A stretch of 64,000 nt of DNA from positions 18,566 through 82,565 of the forward strand of contig JASGMJ010000019.1 in the NCBI GenBank assembly GCA_030156535.1, read 5' to 3'. Positions within the stretch are counted from its first letter, which is position 1, and each line of letters starts with the position of its first letter. The notes beneath the pieces were generated by a model that did not search any database, was not told the DNA's origin, and was given only the letters and a program-made list of their open reading frames with translations. This DNA comes from Candidatus Sumerlaeota bacterium. GTDB taxonomy: Bacteria > Sumerlaeota > Sumerlaeia > SLMS01 > JAHLLQ01. A program made the position numbers and the translations under genes. Shown here piece after piece: positions 53,604 to 62,111 of the stretch.

Positions 53604-54944
53604 TCACCGGGCGCGCGGGTTTGGCGTGATCGCATCGAGCAATGCCGCGATGCGGCGGGCTTGGGCGGAGCGGTCGAACGCTGCCACCTGCCCGGGGTCC
53701 GGGGCAGGATGGCGGGCGTCCTCGACGGCCTGCAGGAAGCGCAGCAGACTCTTTGCTGCCGCCTGAACGTTGCGCGATGTCTCGACGGTCGCGCCTCCCG
53801 TCGCCGCCAAGACTTCCGCAGCTGCCCCTTCGGGCACCAGCGCAAAGACCGGGCGCCCCGCCGCCAGATACTCGAAAACCTTCTGGCTCACCATGATGTC
53901 GGCGCCGGGGCCGTGTTCGAGAATCAGCAGGCAGGCGTCGGCGCGGAGCTGCTCGCGAACAATCTCCGCAAAAGAAACGGGCGGATGGAGGCGAACGACG
54001 TCGAGCAGGTCCCACTTCTCGATCAGACCCAGCGACCGGTCGTCGAGGGCGCAGCGCATTCGGACACGAAGGCGTTCGCGCCAGTGGGGATGACGGCGCA
54101 ACAGGATGCGCAGGGCGCCGAAGAAGAGGTCCGGGCGCCGCCGGCCAAAAAACGTCCCGGCATAGAGCAACGTGATCAGCCCGGGATTCAGCGGCTGTGC
54201 GGAACCGGATTCGGCGCGGGCGCTCTCCCACTCCCCGGGCTCGAAGCCGTTGAAAATCGTTTCGGCGGGAAGGGACTGCGGGGTGCGCATCGCCTGAAGG
54301 TGACGCGTGATCGGGGGCGAAACCGTCGTGATCGCAGTGGCGTCGCGGGCCACGCGGCGCTCGCCGTATTGCTGGAGCCACGCGAGAGCCGTATTCGCCG
54401 GGCGATGAAACGCGGGGTTCTGGGTCCAACCGTCGCGGAAATCCGCCAGCCAGGGCAGACCCGTCAGCCGATGGACGATCCACGCAGCGGCGTGGGTGCT
54501 CTGCGGGTAGTTGCTGGAATACAACGCGTCGATGCGGCGCCGACGCACCTCGACGAGCGCCGCCGCCACGGCAAACGGAATCCATCCGCAACGGTCGTCG
54601 GGAAAAAACAGATGCCGGCGCAGCGTTTCCATGAGGCGCTTGCCCCGTGGGGCTCCGGCGGCGGTGCCATCTCCCCCGCCGCCCGGCTGCCCGGGACGAA
54701 GAACCTGCATCAGGCGATAAGGGTCCACCGACCCGCACCGCACGACGGGAGCGTCCGCCACCGCAGGATCGGCGAGCGGCCCGGGGTCGTGTCCCTGGCC
54801 GCGAACGGGCTTGCACGCCAAAACGACCGGCTCCCAGCCGTTCGCGGGCAGGTGACGCACCAGGGACGTGACACGCCGCACCCCCGTCGCCGCCGGGGGA
54901 AAGAAGTAGGAAAAAAGGAGAACGCGCTTGTGCGTCGGTGCCAT
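53604..54944 (-). CDS. Glycosyltransferase, GT4-like
   Basis: 446 residues from ATG 54944 (MAPTHKRVLLFSYFFPP, with the PPAATGV loop next). Other supporting segments are LLYAGTFFGRRRPDLFFGAL, and near the end ILEHGPGADIMVSQKVFEYL and AAGRPVFALVPE, which fit the EX7E-like region of GT4-type proteins. Long N-terminal extensions of the frame run into the tRNA-Pro gene (a translated tRNA artefact) and are not real. Probably makes surface polysaccharide in the cytoplasm. Confidence 0.8.
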   Translation of the reverse strand: MAPTHKRVLLFSYFFPPAATGVRRVTSLVRHLPANGWEPVVLACKPVRGQGHDPGPLADPAVADAPVVRCGSVDPYRLMQVLRPGQPGGGGDGTAAGAPRGKRLMETLRRHLFFPDDRCGWIPFAVAAALVEVRRRRIDALYSSNYPQSTHAAAWIVHRLTGLPWLADFRDGWTQNPAFHRPANTALAWLQQYGERRVARDATAITTVSPPITRHLQAMRTPQSLPAETIFNGFEPGEWESARAESGSAQPLNPGLITLLYAGTFFGRRRPDLFFGALRILLRRHPHWRERLRVRMRCALDDRSLGLIEKWDLLDVVRLHPPVSFAEIVREQLRADACLLILEHGPGADIMVSQKVFEYLAAGRPVFALVPEGAAAEVLAATGGATVETSRNVQAAAKSLLRFLQAVEDARHPAPDPGQVAAFDRSAQARRIAALLDAITPNPRAR

Positions 54945-55079
54945 ACCCCCAAAGACGCCACGTGCCGCCACGAGGCAAGCCGATCCCGGGGAGAGCGGCG
55001 CGTAATAATCCTTCACGCACGAGAGTCTTTCGCCCTTGACCTGCCCCCGGACCTGAGGGACACAGGCGCCCCCTTGGGT

Positions 55080-55156
55080 CGGGGCGTAGCGCAGCCTGGT
55101 AGCGCACTCGCTTGGGGTGCGAGAGGTCGCTGGTTCAAATCCAGTCGCCCCGACCA
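55080..55156 (+). tRNA. tRNA-Pro(GGG)
   Basis: 77 bases folding as a tRNA. The acceptor stem pairs CGGGGCG (55080-55086) with CGCCCCG (55146-55152), followed by discriminator A and encoded CCA. The anticodon loop TTGGGGT is flanked by CTCGC and GCGAG, giving anticodon GGG for proline. The T arm holds CTGG-TTCAAAT-CCAG. It is intact although it serves as the likely insertion site of the element to its right. Confidence 0.95.
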
Positions 55157-55165
55157 TTTTCTTCT

Positions 55166-56515
55166 CTACACAACTGCTTTCAGATCAACGATCCGGGCGC
55201 TGCAACGCTCGGGTCGTTCTTCTTTGTCACTGCAATTTTGTGCAGAAACGGGCTGTTTTGAGGCCTTCCAGCGGTCGACGACCTGGTCGATCTTGTCGGT
55301 CACTTCGCGGCGAAGATCGGCCACGATCTCTTCCAGTTCATACCCGACGTAGTGGCGATCTGTGATGCCCTTCGCTGCATGCCCGATGAAGAGTTCGACG
55401 TAGAAATCGTTCCATCGTTCAGCCACTCGGTGGCGACGAGCATGGGTGGGGATCGTCCTGCGGAGGCCCTTGGGTTCGATGTGCCCCTTCTTCTTCCAGT
55501 CTTCGATCGCACCTTCCAGCGCCTTGCCCAAGGCCTTCCACGTCGGGATATGGCCCAAGACTCTGCCGCCGGTCCTTGCTCGACTGCGAAGGTCGTCCCA
55601 GACGACACGGGGCAAAGGAACGCGCCGCACGGACTCGTTCGTCTTCACCGAGTGGTCGTCCACATCTTCGATGTCCAGGACACCGCTCTCCAGATCGACC
55701 TGCTTCCAGCGAAGGAAGAAGGCCTCCTGGACCCTCATGCCGACCAGAGCCTGAAGGTAGACCGCAGTGACCAGCTTCTGCCTGTAGGGCTCCTGGTCAT
55801 GAAGCCAACCGGCGAATTCCAGGACGTCTTGGATTGAGAGCGCCCGCCGGGTGGCCTTGTCGGCAACCGTACGCGCCTTCGTGGCGAGATCCCTGGGAAA
55901 TCCCGCCAGCTTCGTCACGTGCTGGTAGTGTGCCGGGTGGCGAAGAGACATCTTCGCCGACGTCATGTTGATGGGCTCCCAGTAGTGCTTCAGCGTGTAG
56001 ATGCTGACGCGACCCTTCTTCTCCAACAGGCGTGCTTTCACATCCTTCATGTAGGAGGTCACCGTCGTATCCGTAACTTCCTCCCAGAACGCCAGACCTT
56101 GCTCATCACACCAGTCGATGAAGTATCCAGCGTTCTTCTGAAGGCGAAGCTGGCGGGGTTTGCTGCGCCCCGCCTTTTCCAGTCCGGAGATGAAGGCACC
56201 AGCGATGGTCTTGTTCGGCTTCTTGACCAACTTCCGAGTGGCCTCATGGGCTGGGTCGATGAGGCCATGAAGACGCTCGACGGCGTCGAGAGCCGCCGAC
56301 CCGGCATCAAGAGCTGAGATCGTCAGCCTCCTGTACGAGCCGCTCGAACTCTTCCCGCTGGCTTTCCAATCGCCCGACTCCTGCCTGGCGAGGGTGAGAT
56401 TGATTCCGTTGGGACCGTGCACCTTGTACCTTCCTTCTCCTTTCGCGGTGATGGTCAGGGCACCGATCTGGATGATCGACGCCCCTGTCTTCTTCCTGTC
56501 GTTCGATTCGCTCAT
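55166..56515 (-). CDS. Tyrosine recombinase (integrase)
   Basis: 449 residues from ATG 56515 with AGGAG upstream. An Arg-bearing box is in LQALVGMRVQEAFFLRWKQV (Arg261), the second box GLRRTIPTHARRHRV (Arg352 or 353), His379 in FIGHAAKGITDRHYVGYE and Tyr389 in the same segment, the nucleophile. The usual His before the second Arg is not obvious. The N-terminal part has a core-binding-like helical region. It likely integrates the element at the tRNA-Pro 3' end, which begins ten bases beyond the stop. Confidence 0.92.
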   Translation of the reverse strand: MSESNDRKKTGASIIQIGALTITAKGEGRYKVHGPNGINLTLARQESGDWKASGKSSSGSYRRLTISALDAGSAALDAVERLHGLIDPAHEATRKLVKKPNKTIAGAFISGLEKAGRSKPRQLRLQKNAGYFIDWCDEQGLAFWEEVTDTTVTSYMKDVKARLLEKKGRVSIYTLKHYWEPINMTSAKMSLRHPAHYQHVTKLAGFPRDLATKARTVADKATRRALSIQDVLEFAGWLHDQEPYRQKLVTAVYLQALVGMRVQEAFFLRWKQVDLESGVLDIEDVDDHSVKTNESVRRVPLPRVVWDDLRSRARTGGRVLGHIPTWKALGKALEGAIEDWKKKGHIEPKGLRRTIPTHARRHRVAERWNDFYVELFIGHAAKGITDRHYVGYELEEIVADLRREVTDKIDQVVDRWKASKQPVSAQNCSDKEERPERCSARIVDLKAVV

Positions 56516-56732
56516 GGTGTTGCTCCTCGTTCACATCGGAGCCACCACCACGCTGACGCTTCTTGTCCTCGCACAGGGTGCGGAGGGCGTCGAGTACGTT
56601 CGCGCCGAAATACCCACGAGCAAGCCCCACGAGTCCATGGGTCCGCAGGGTCTCGATCTTCACGGCCCCGCCGAGGATCTCTTCGAGTTCCTGGGTCTCG
56701 TACAGGGCGTTGGGGTCGATGCTTCGGGGCAT
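56307..56732 (-). CDS. Small helix-turn-helix-like protein overlapping the integrase gene
   Basis: 141 residues from ATG 56732 (GGAG nine bases upstream). Residues about 10-60 (ALYETQELEEILGGAVKIET then LRTHGLVGLARGYFGANVLD) look like a DNA-binding excisionase or MerR-type HTH. The C-terminal 70 residues lie out of frame over the first 209 bases of the integrase gene and have shadow-like composition. Either the real stop is this one, or a frameshift joins the HTH to the integrase. It is translated just ahead of the integrase and may regulate it. Confidence 0.5.
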   Translation of the reverse strand: MPRSIDPNALYETQELEEILGGAVKIETLRTHGLVGLARGYFGANVLDALRTLCEDKKRQRGGGSDVNEEQHHERIERQEEDRGVDHPDRCPDHHRERRRKVQGARSQRNQSHPRQAGVGRLESQREEFERLVQEADDLSS

Positions 56733-56886
56733 GGCGGTGATCTCCACCGCCATAGTAGACCAGATCGTCTTCTGCGAGACCGACCTCTGATGATCGAGAA
56801 GAAGGGAATATCGGGAGTCCAACAGGGTCGGAAGTCCGGATTCGCGCCCTACTGTCATAGATATGATGTTACAGGAGGTGTCGTAG
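56733..56886. promoter_or_regulatory. Divergent control region of the element
   Basis: 154 bases between minus-strand HTH/int and plus-strand xis. It holds a TATGAT (56862-56867) that could be a -10 for the plus direction, with no clear -35, and a small palindrome CATA-GA-TATG (56856-56865) that might be an operator. Low confidence. Confidence 0.3.
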
Positions 56887-57069
56887 ATGAAGATCATGAG
56901 CACGATGGAAGTGGCAAAAGCCCTCGGCGTCAGGCGAGGCACCCTCGCCGTCTGGCGGTGGAGAAGGCGCGGGCCGCGCTGGCAGAAGCTGCCGGGCGGA
57001 AGATCTTCGGCGGTCTACTACCTCCAAGCCGACGTCGAAGAGTGGCTGGCACAGAAGACCAAAAGGTAG
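56887..57069 (+). CDS. Excisionase-like small HTH protein
   Basis: 60 residues with GGAGGTG 10 bases before the ATG. STMEVAKALGVRRGTLAVWR and YYLQADVEEWLAQKTKR form a winged HTH of the excisionase/HTH_17 type, the C-terminal VEEWL being typical. It may direct excision or act as a regulator of the element. Divergent from the integrase side. Confidence 0.75.
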   Translation: MKIMSTMEVAKALGVRRGTLAVWRWRRRGPRWQKLPGGRSSAVYYLQADVEEWLAQKTKR

Positions 57070-57118
57070 ACCGCAATGAAGAAGGCCCTGGGTGCGAACC
57101 AGGGCCGACGGAGAGAAG

Positions 57119-58738
57119 ATGATGGAACAACACCTCGCCCCCTATCTACCGCCACAGGCCGGGAGTTTTTTCTGGGCGCACCGCGGCGGTGCTCGGCTGC
57201 CACGCAATGCTGACGGCTCCCTTCTGCTTCCCGACGTCTGTCTCGATCTCCGCGAAGGCCGGGGTGATCAATACGACTTCGTACTCACGGGACGCGGGTC
57301 GACCATTACGGGGACGGCAACTCCGAAGCCTTGTACCGAGGCGAATGCGAAGCGCCGGGACCGGAAGGCTCGGATGCAAGGGGCCGTAGAGAAGAAGAGG
57401 CGGTCGAGGCGTCACCTTGTTCACGTCGAGTGGAAATTCGATCCGGACGCCGAAATCCCCATGGAAGAAGAGCACATCCCCGGCGGCATCACACGCACTC
57501 ACTACCATCTGCGCTTTCGTGATACGGGTTCATGGCACGGGTTGCCGAGCGCGGAAACTTTGCGGACGGCACAAACCGGCCCCCCGGAAGAGACCGTGCT
57601 CATCATCGACATCGATGAAGACGAAGCCAGACACATCGAAGGCGCGACGTTTGAGGTTTCCCGTGGCGAGATCGAGTGGATCCTTACGAAGTTTAGCCCA
57701 GCGAACATCCGTCAGGCCTTCGAGATGGCCTGGATCACCGAAGACAACGAGAAGCTTTCGGCGGTCTTTGATCGTTTCGTGCACCGACACGAACGCCTGA
57801 TCCGAGACCATGCCACGGGAAGACGCTACACTCCCGTAGAAGTGTGGGAGGACCGCGATTCACTGAGCCAAGGTCGCACAGACAGGCCGATCAAGCACCG
57901 AACCCCCAAGGTCACCGCTGCGCTCCGCGAGGCCCTCTCTGCCATCAATCTGGATCACTGGTATCGATGTCTGTTCGTGACCGCTGCCCCGCCCCCGGAC
58001 GTCAACGACGTGCAGTTCCTCCGCGATGCCGAGGAGATTCTCAAGAGGCTGGCACTGGGCCCGGAGCCTTTCTACTGGCTGCGTTCGACTGAAACCCGAG
58101 CCTGGCGACCGAAGGGGCCATACGATCGCCCTGCGCCCCTGAGGCTCCACGATCACACTCTGTTGACGTCTTGGAGGGACATTCGGCCCGAAGAACGGGA
58201 CGACTGGGCGAATTCAATCGAAGGGCAGCTCATCGTCGAGATGAAGAGGAATTACCCCTCGATGTCCTCCCGCGCTATTCATGTCCAGAGGGTTCACAAC
58301 CGTCGACACATGAGCCGTCTTGTGCGGGGACAGAAGGGCGGTCCTCCCTATATGTGCAAGGACGTTGACTACCCTGGCCGAGCAATCGGTCGTCGTTGGT
58401 GGAACGACGGCAATGAAGACCCCGGCCTCGCAGCCAGCTTTGGTGAAGAACTCGTGCTGAATCAAGTTCAGGTATCCGGCGATCGATGGCGCGTTCAAGT
58501 TGATCAGAACACTTTTCAACGCGTGCGGCAGTCGATCCTCGAATATCTTGATCGCCCTACCCCCGCCCATGCCGTCCAGTTCGCCTTCTACGCTTTGGAG
58601 CGCCCTACTATCTTCGGTGTCCTGGTCGATGCGGGCGTCGACGTGAGCGCTGTGCCTCAATCGTGGCGGTTCCGGAGGTCGGTGATCTTGGACTTCATCC
58701 CGGCCAGCCTTGGCACATGGCGGGCGCGTTCCCCCTGA
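57119..58738 (+). CDS. Unrecognised large element protein
   Basis: 539 residues from ATG 57119, 49 bases after the excisionase-like gene (GGAG at 57110; ATG 57122 also possible). The N-terminus reads LPPQAGSFFWAHRGGARLPR. A basic patch lies around residue 80-100 (AKRRDRKARMQGAVEKKRRS), followed by ITRTHYHLRFRDTGSW, whose HYH is of HUH form but without a clear Tyr/metal-site partner. A second part has YRCLFVTAAPPPDVNDVQFL and FYWLRSTETRAWRPKG. No Walker motif is seen. It may be a replication, mobilisation or DNA-binding protein of the element, but that is only position-based. Confidence 0.55.
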   Translation: MMEQHLAPYLPPQAGSFFWAHRGGARLPRNADGSLLLPDVCLDLREGRGDQYDFVLTGRGSTITGTATPKPCTEANAKRRDRKARMQGAVEKKRRSRRHLVHVEWKFDPDAEIPMEEEHIPGGITRTHYHLRFRDTGSWHGLPSAETLRTAQTGPPEETVLIIDIDEDEARHIEGATFEVSRGEIEWILTKFSPANIRQAFEMAWITEDNEKLSAVFDRFVHRHERLIRDHATGRRYTPVEVWEDRDSLSQGRTDRPIKHRTPKVTAALREALSAINLDHWYRCLFVTAAPPPDVNDVQFLRDAEEILKRLALGPEPFYWLRSTETRAWRPKGPYDRPAPLRLHDHTLLTSWRDIRPEERDDWANSIEGQLIVEMKRNYPSMSSRAIHVQRVHNRRHMSRLVRGQKGGPPYMCKDVDYPGRAIGRRWWNDGNEDPGLAASFGEELVLNQVQVSGDRWRVQVDQNTFQRVRQSILEYLDRPTPAHAVQFAFYALERPTIFGVLVDAGVDVSAVPQSWRFRRSVILDFIPASLGTWRARSP

Positions 58739-58960
58739 CTGAACGGTTCTCTTCTCCGAAAACCGATCCATCAACCCACACTCGCGCAAGCGGGGCTCTT
58801 CGTGCTGGAAGAGGGGAACATTTGGCCCCAAAATCTCAACCCGTCGGAGCGAAATTGAGACGAAACCGACGCGGGGAGACCTTCTCTCCCACCCGAAGTC
58901 GTCGCGATCTCGATCAATCACCCCCATACTTGGTAAAGACTTATACCTAAATTGCCTGAC

Positions 58961-59353
58961 TCATTCCTGAAGGTTCAACTCGATGCCGAACTCCGCCCTG
59001 AGGTCGTCCAGCACATTGTCGATGCATGGGCTGATCTCAACGATCTCTGGGGAAAGAGGCCCAGGGTCCACCAGGCATTGCCGTAAATGAAGACCCTCAA
59101 GCAAGGCAGCGAAGAAGGCCTGGGCCTCGTGGGCGAGGACCCCCTCCAAGCTCACCTTCGACGCTTCTCCTACACGTTCCTCCCGGCAGAAGAGCCAGGC
59201 AGACGACCCGCTCAATCCCAGGCCCAACCACAGGGCCGTCTCCTTACCACGGGCATTGCGAATTCTGACCCCAACGGGGATCTCGCGCCCCTCTTGCAGA
59301 AGACGATTCCTCTCTTCTTCTGCCTGTTCACCTTCGAGAACGATGCCGACCAT
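58961..59353 (-). CDS. Small hypothetical protein downstream of the PLD-helicase
   Basis: 130 residues from ATG 59353 with AAGGAG upstream; a GTG at 59383 is also in frame. It is acidic, with segments such as GREIPVGVRIRNARGKETAL, WLGLGLSGSSAWLFCREERV and PGPLSPEIVEISPCIDNVLD. It lies 34 bases after the helicase stop on the same strand, which makes it part of the same operon. No family is recognised. Confidence 0.55.
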   Translation of the reverse strand: MVGIVLEGEQAEEERNRLLQEGREIPVGVRIRNARGKETALWLGLGLSGSSAWLFCREERVGEASKVSLEGVLAHEAQAFFAALLEGLHLRQCLVDPGPLSPEIVEISPCIDNVLDDLRAEFGIELNLQE

Positions 59354-59387
59354 TGTGGGCTCCTTCCTGATGATGGATTCCACATAT

Positions 59388-62111
59388 CTACCGTCTTCTA
59401 CTGTCCCAGCCCTGCTGGAGGAAGGCTCTTCTATCCACCGCGTTCAGGACCGCTGCGCAAGATTCCCAGGGAACGGGCTCGGGCTTCTGGTATCGCTCAT
59501 CGAAGGCGTGCTTCTTCGGCACCGCCGCGATGATCTTCTTGGCCTTCTCGACCTCGCCTTCCGCAACCTGCACCCATACGTCTTCCAGAACATCGGGGAC
59601 CTGGCCGAAGAGCCTGAAGATCTCCTGAAGACGAGAAGACAGGAGCTGGTGGACGCGGTCTTCTACCGAGTCCTTGTACCGCATGTTGTAAACGTACACC
59701 GTGTCGCGGACCTGCCCGATGCGTTGAATCCTGCCCTTCCGCTGCTCAAGCCGGGTAGGGTTCCACGGTAAGTCCAAGTTTATCAGAGTCCCCAGGCGCT
59801 GAAGGTTGAGGCCTTCACTGGCGGCGTCGGTACCCAGGATCAGCCGTAGTTCACCTCTTCTCACCATCCTCTTCAGTTCTTCTCGCTCTTCTCGCTGAAG
59901 AAGACCCCCCTTCATGATGGCTGATCTTCCGGAGCCCGCGTAGATCCCGATAGGCTCTTCGGGAATGTCTTCTGCGGAGAGCTTCTTCGCGAGCCAGATG
60001 ATGGAATCGAAGTACGCAGAGAAGACAATGCAGCCTTGTTCCAGCCACGGCCCCGTCGCCCCCTGACCTTCGAGAAGAAGGCGCTTTACGACAGCGTACT
60101 TGGGGTCTTCACCGGGGAATGCCCTCAGGGCATCGACAAAGGCCTGGAGGAGCTTCCGCTCAGAAGGCGTCAGCGACTTCAGGGCCTCTTCTTCTGCCTT
60201 CCCGACCTCCTCTTCGTAATCGACCTCATCGATGTCCTCCCAGGTGCCCAGCATCTTCTCGGCGGTCAGCCTTCCCGCCTCGATCGTACTACCCACACGC
60301 CGGAGCAACATGGTCTTCAGGAACCCCGCGCCACCCATCCGCTGTTTGAGAAGTCCGCAAAACTCCTCTGCATGCCCGTAGGCGTCCTTCAGGTAGCTGG
60401 GCAGCAGGATGGCCTCCGCATCTTCCTCACCGAAGAGCTGGACCTTCACGGGCTTCAGGAAGGGCTCGTTGGTCTCGGGGTTGATCGTCTTCTCCAGGTA
60501 CTCCCTGGTCCTTCTGACGATGTGGCGAATGAAGGGGCTGTGGTGGGTGCCGAAGCTCTTCCTGAGCCGCCTGACCCGATCCCGTGTGGGCGGGGTGAGC
60601 TTCTCCCACGCGTCGCCCGATACGACCGCCTGCTTGTCCTTCGCCTTCAGGGCTCTCCGGATCTCTACGAAGTCCCGGTCTTCGATTCGAGAGGTGGCCG
60701 GGGGCAGTGGATTGCGCACCCACTCCCACAGCTCCCGATCGTCTTCAGGCAGGTCTTCTCGTCCCTGAACGACTGGAAGACATCGCTCGGCCTTTCGCCA
60801 TTCACTCCACATATTCCCAAGGACGCTCTCTTCTCCATACCCCAGGGCGCTCAGGAGGTCCCATGCCTCCACCGGGTACATCTGCACCGGGGTTGCCGTC
60901 GCGAGAAGAAGGCTTTTCGTATTCCCGGCGATGTCGTACAGGAACTGAAGAAGATTGTTGGGATCCGGCTTCTCGCCCTCACGATCCTCGCCGAGGTTCC
61001 TTCTCCGCGCCCGGTGGCTTTCGTCGATGATCACCACCTCCCAGTTCATCTTCTTCACGAACTCCGTGGCCTGGGTTCCCGCGGTGATCTGTCCCTGCGA
61101 GATGATCCCGATCCGACGCGGGCACTTCCTCACTCCCTCTGGGCCGATCGCCGGGTACTCGATGCCCTGCTCGTCCACCCATTGCTTGCCGTTCCATACC
61201 GCCGTGGGCATGTCCAGAAGGTCGCGCAGTTCATCCTGCCACTGCCACATCAGCGTTTTGGGCACGATGATCAGGCCCGGTCCACCGCCCTGTAGTACCA
61301 TCAGCATCGCGCTCAGGGCCAGTTGCAGGGTCTTCCCCAGGCCCACCTGGTCCGCGAGCACCAGACGGGCTCCGTGGGGCCCACGATGGGCGTCAAAGGC
61401 CATTTGAACGAAGAATTTCTGGTGCTCCCAGAGACCATACTCTTGTCGGTATACAGGCAACTCGATGATGGGGGACGCCTGATTCGGATCTTCGCGCCAT
61501 GATTCAACGGATGGCACGATCTTCCGGTGGGCCAGCCTTCCCGCGTCCTCGATCACGAACTCGGCCAGAGGGATGCCCAGGGCCCAGAGGGCATCGAACT
61601 CTTCCTGGACCCAGGTCACCGCCTCTACTGAGGCATCTTCCCAGACCAGCTCGTAATTCAACTGCCAGGCGTTCTGGGTTTCGTTGGCACTGCCGATGAA
61701 GCTCGTCTTCGTACCGTCAGCCAGAGTGACCACCCCGGCCTTGCCGTGGATCAGGCCGAACTTCTTCGTCGGCAGGACGCGCACCTCCATGCGGCCATCG
61801 CGCAAGAAATCATGAAGGCGTTGAAAGCGTGGCTTGGCCGCCTCTCCCCACTTCTCTGGCTTCCAGGAACACCATTCCCTCCGCATCGCCATGTTGGCCG
61901 CCTGGGCCGTGATAACATCCCGCTCGTCCAGCTCGCTGTTGCAGACGATGCGAACCTTGCCCTGCATCGATTCCAGCGCTTCCCCGGCCACCTCCATGAT
62001 GGATGACGAAAAATACCCGGCCACGCGATCGTAAGCGAGCGCCCCCTTCAGCCGTTCGTTCAGGAACGACGAATCCAAAGGCTGGCGGCGGGAGGAGAAG
62101 CGGTTGATCAC
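59388..62111 (-). CDS. PLD-SNF2 helicase fusion
   Basis: 907 residues. The N-terminal domain is a phospholipase D-like nuclease: LIHGKAGVVTLADGTKTSFI with His122 and Lys124 in HxK and the following GSANE (140-144), forming one HKD-type half. The C-terminal two-thirds is a superfamily 2 helicase of SNF2 type: Walker A in LADQVGLGKTLQL (254-261), Walker B-box IIDESH (DESH, 363-366), ATATPVQMYPVEAWDLLSAL as motif III, and ASEGLNLQRLGTLINLDLPW then RKGRIQRIGQ as motifs V and VI. It probably translocates on DNA and cuts it. The GTG start overlaps the PIN gene stop (GTGA). Confidence 0.86.
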   Translation of the reverse strand: MINRFSSRRQPLDSSFLNERLKGALAYDRVAGYFSSSIMEVAGEALESMQGKVRIVCNSELDERDVITAQAANMAMRREWCSWKPEKWGEAAKPRFQRLHDFLRDGRMEVRVLPTKKFGLIHGKAGVVTLADGTKTSFIGSANETQNAWQLNYELVWEDASVEAVTWVQEEFDALWALGIPLAEFVIEDAGRLAHRKIVPSVESWREDPNQASPIIELPVYRQEYGLWEHQKFFVQMAFDAHRGPHGARLVLADQVGLGKTLQLALSAMLMVLQGGGPGLIIVPKTLMWQWQDELRDLLDMPTAVWNGKQWVDEQGIEYPAIGPEGVRKCPRRIGIISQGQITAGTQATEFVKKMNWEVVIIDESHRARRRNLGEDREGEKPDPNNLLQFLYDIAGNTKSLLLATATPVQMYPVEAWDLLSALGYGEESVLGNMWSEWRKAERCLPVVQGREDLPEDDRELWEWVRNPLPPATSRIEDRDFVEIRRALKAKDKQAVVSGDAWEKLTPPTRDRVRRLRKSFGTHHSPFIRHIVRRTREYLEKTINPETNEPFLKPVKVQLFGEEDAEAILLPSYLKDAYGHAEEFCGLLKQRMGGAGFLKTMLLRRVGSTIEAGRLTAEKMLGTWEDIDEVDYEEEVGKAEEEALKSLTPSERKLLQAFVDALRAFPGEDPKYAVVKRLLLEGQGATGPWLEQGCIVFSAYFDSIIWLAKKLSAEDIPEEPIGIYAGSGRSAIMKGGLLQREEREELKRMVRRGELRLILGTDAASEGLNLQRLGTLINLDLPWNPTRLEQRKGRIQRIGQVRDTVYVYNMRYKDSVEDRVHQLLSSRLQEIFRLFGQVPDVLEDVWVQVAEGEVEKAKKIIAAVPKKHAFDERYQKPEPVPWESCAAVLNAVDRRAFLQQGWDSRRR

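Noticed and set aside
55081-55157. N-terminal extension of the glycosyltransferase frame ([13 protein letters not shown]...)
   Set aside because: This is the translation of the tRNA-Pro gene on the opposite strand, a known artefact. The real start is ATG 54944.
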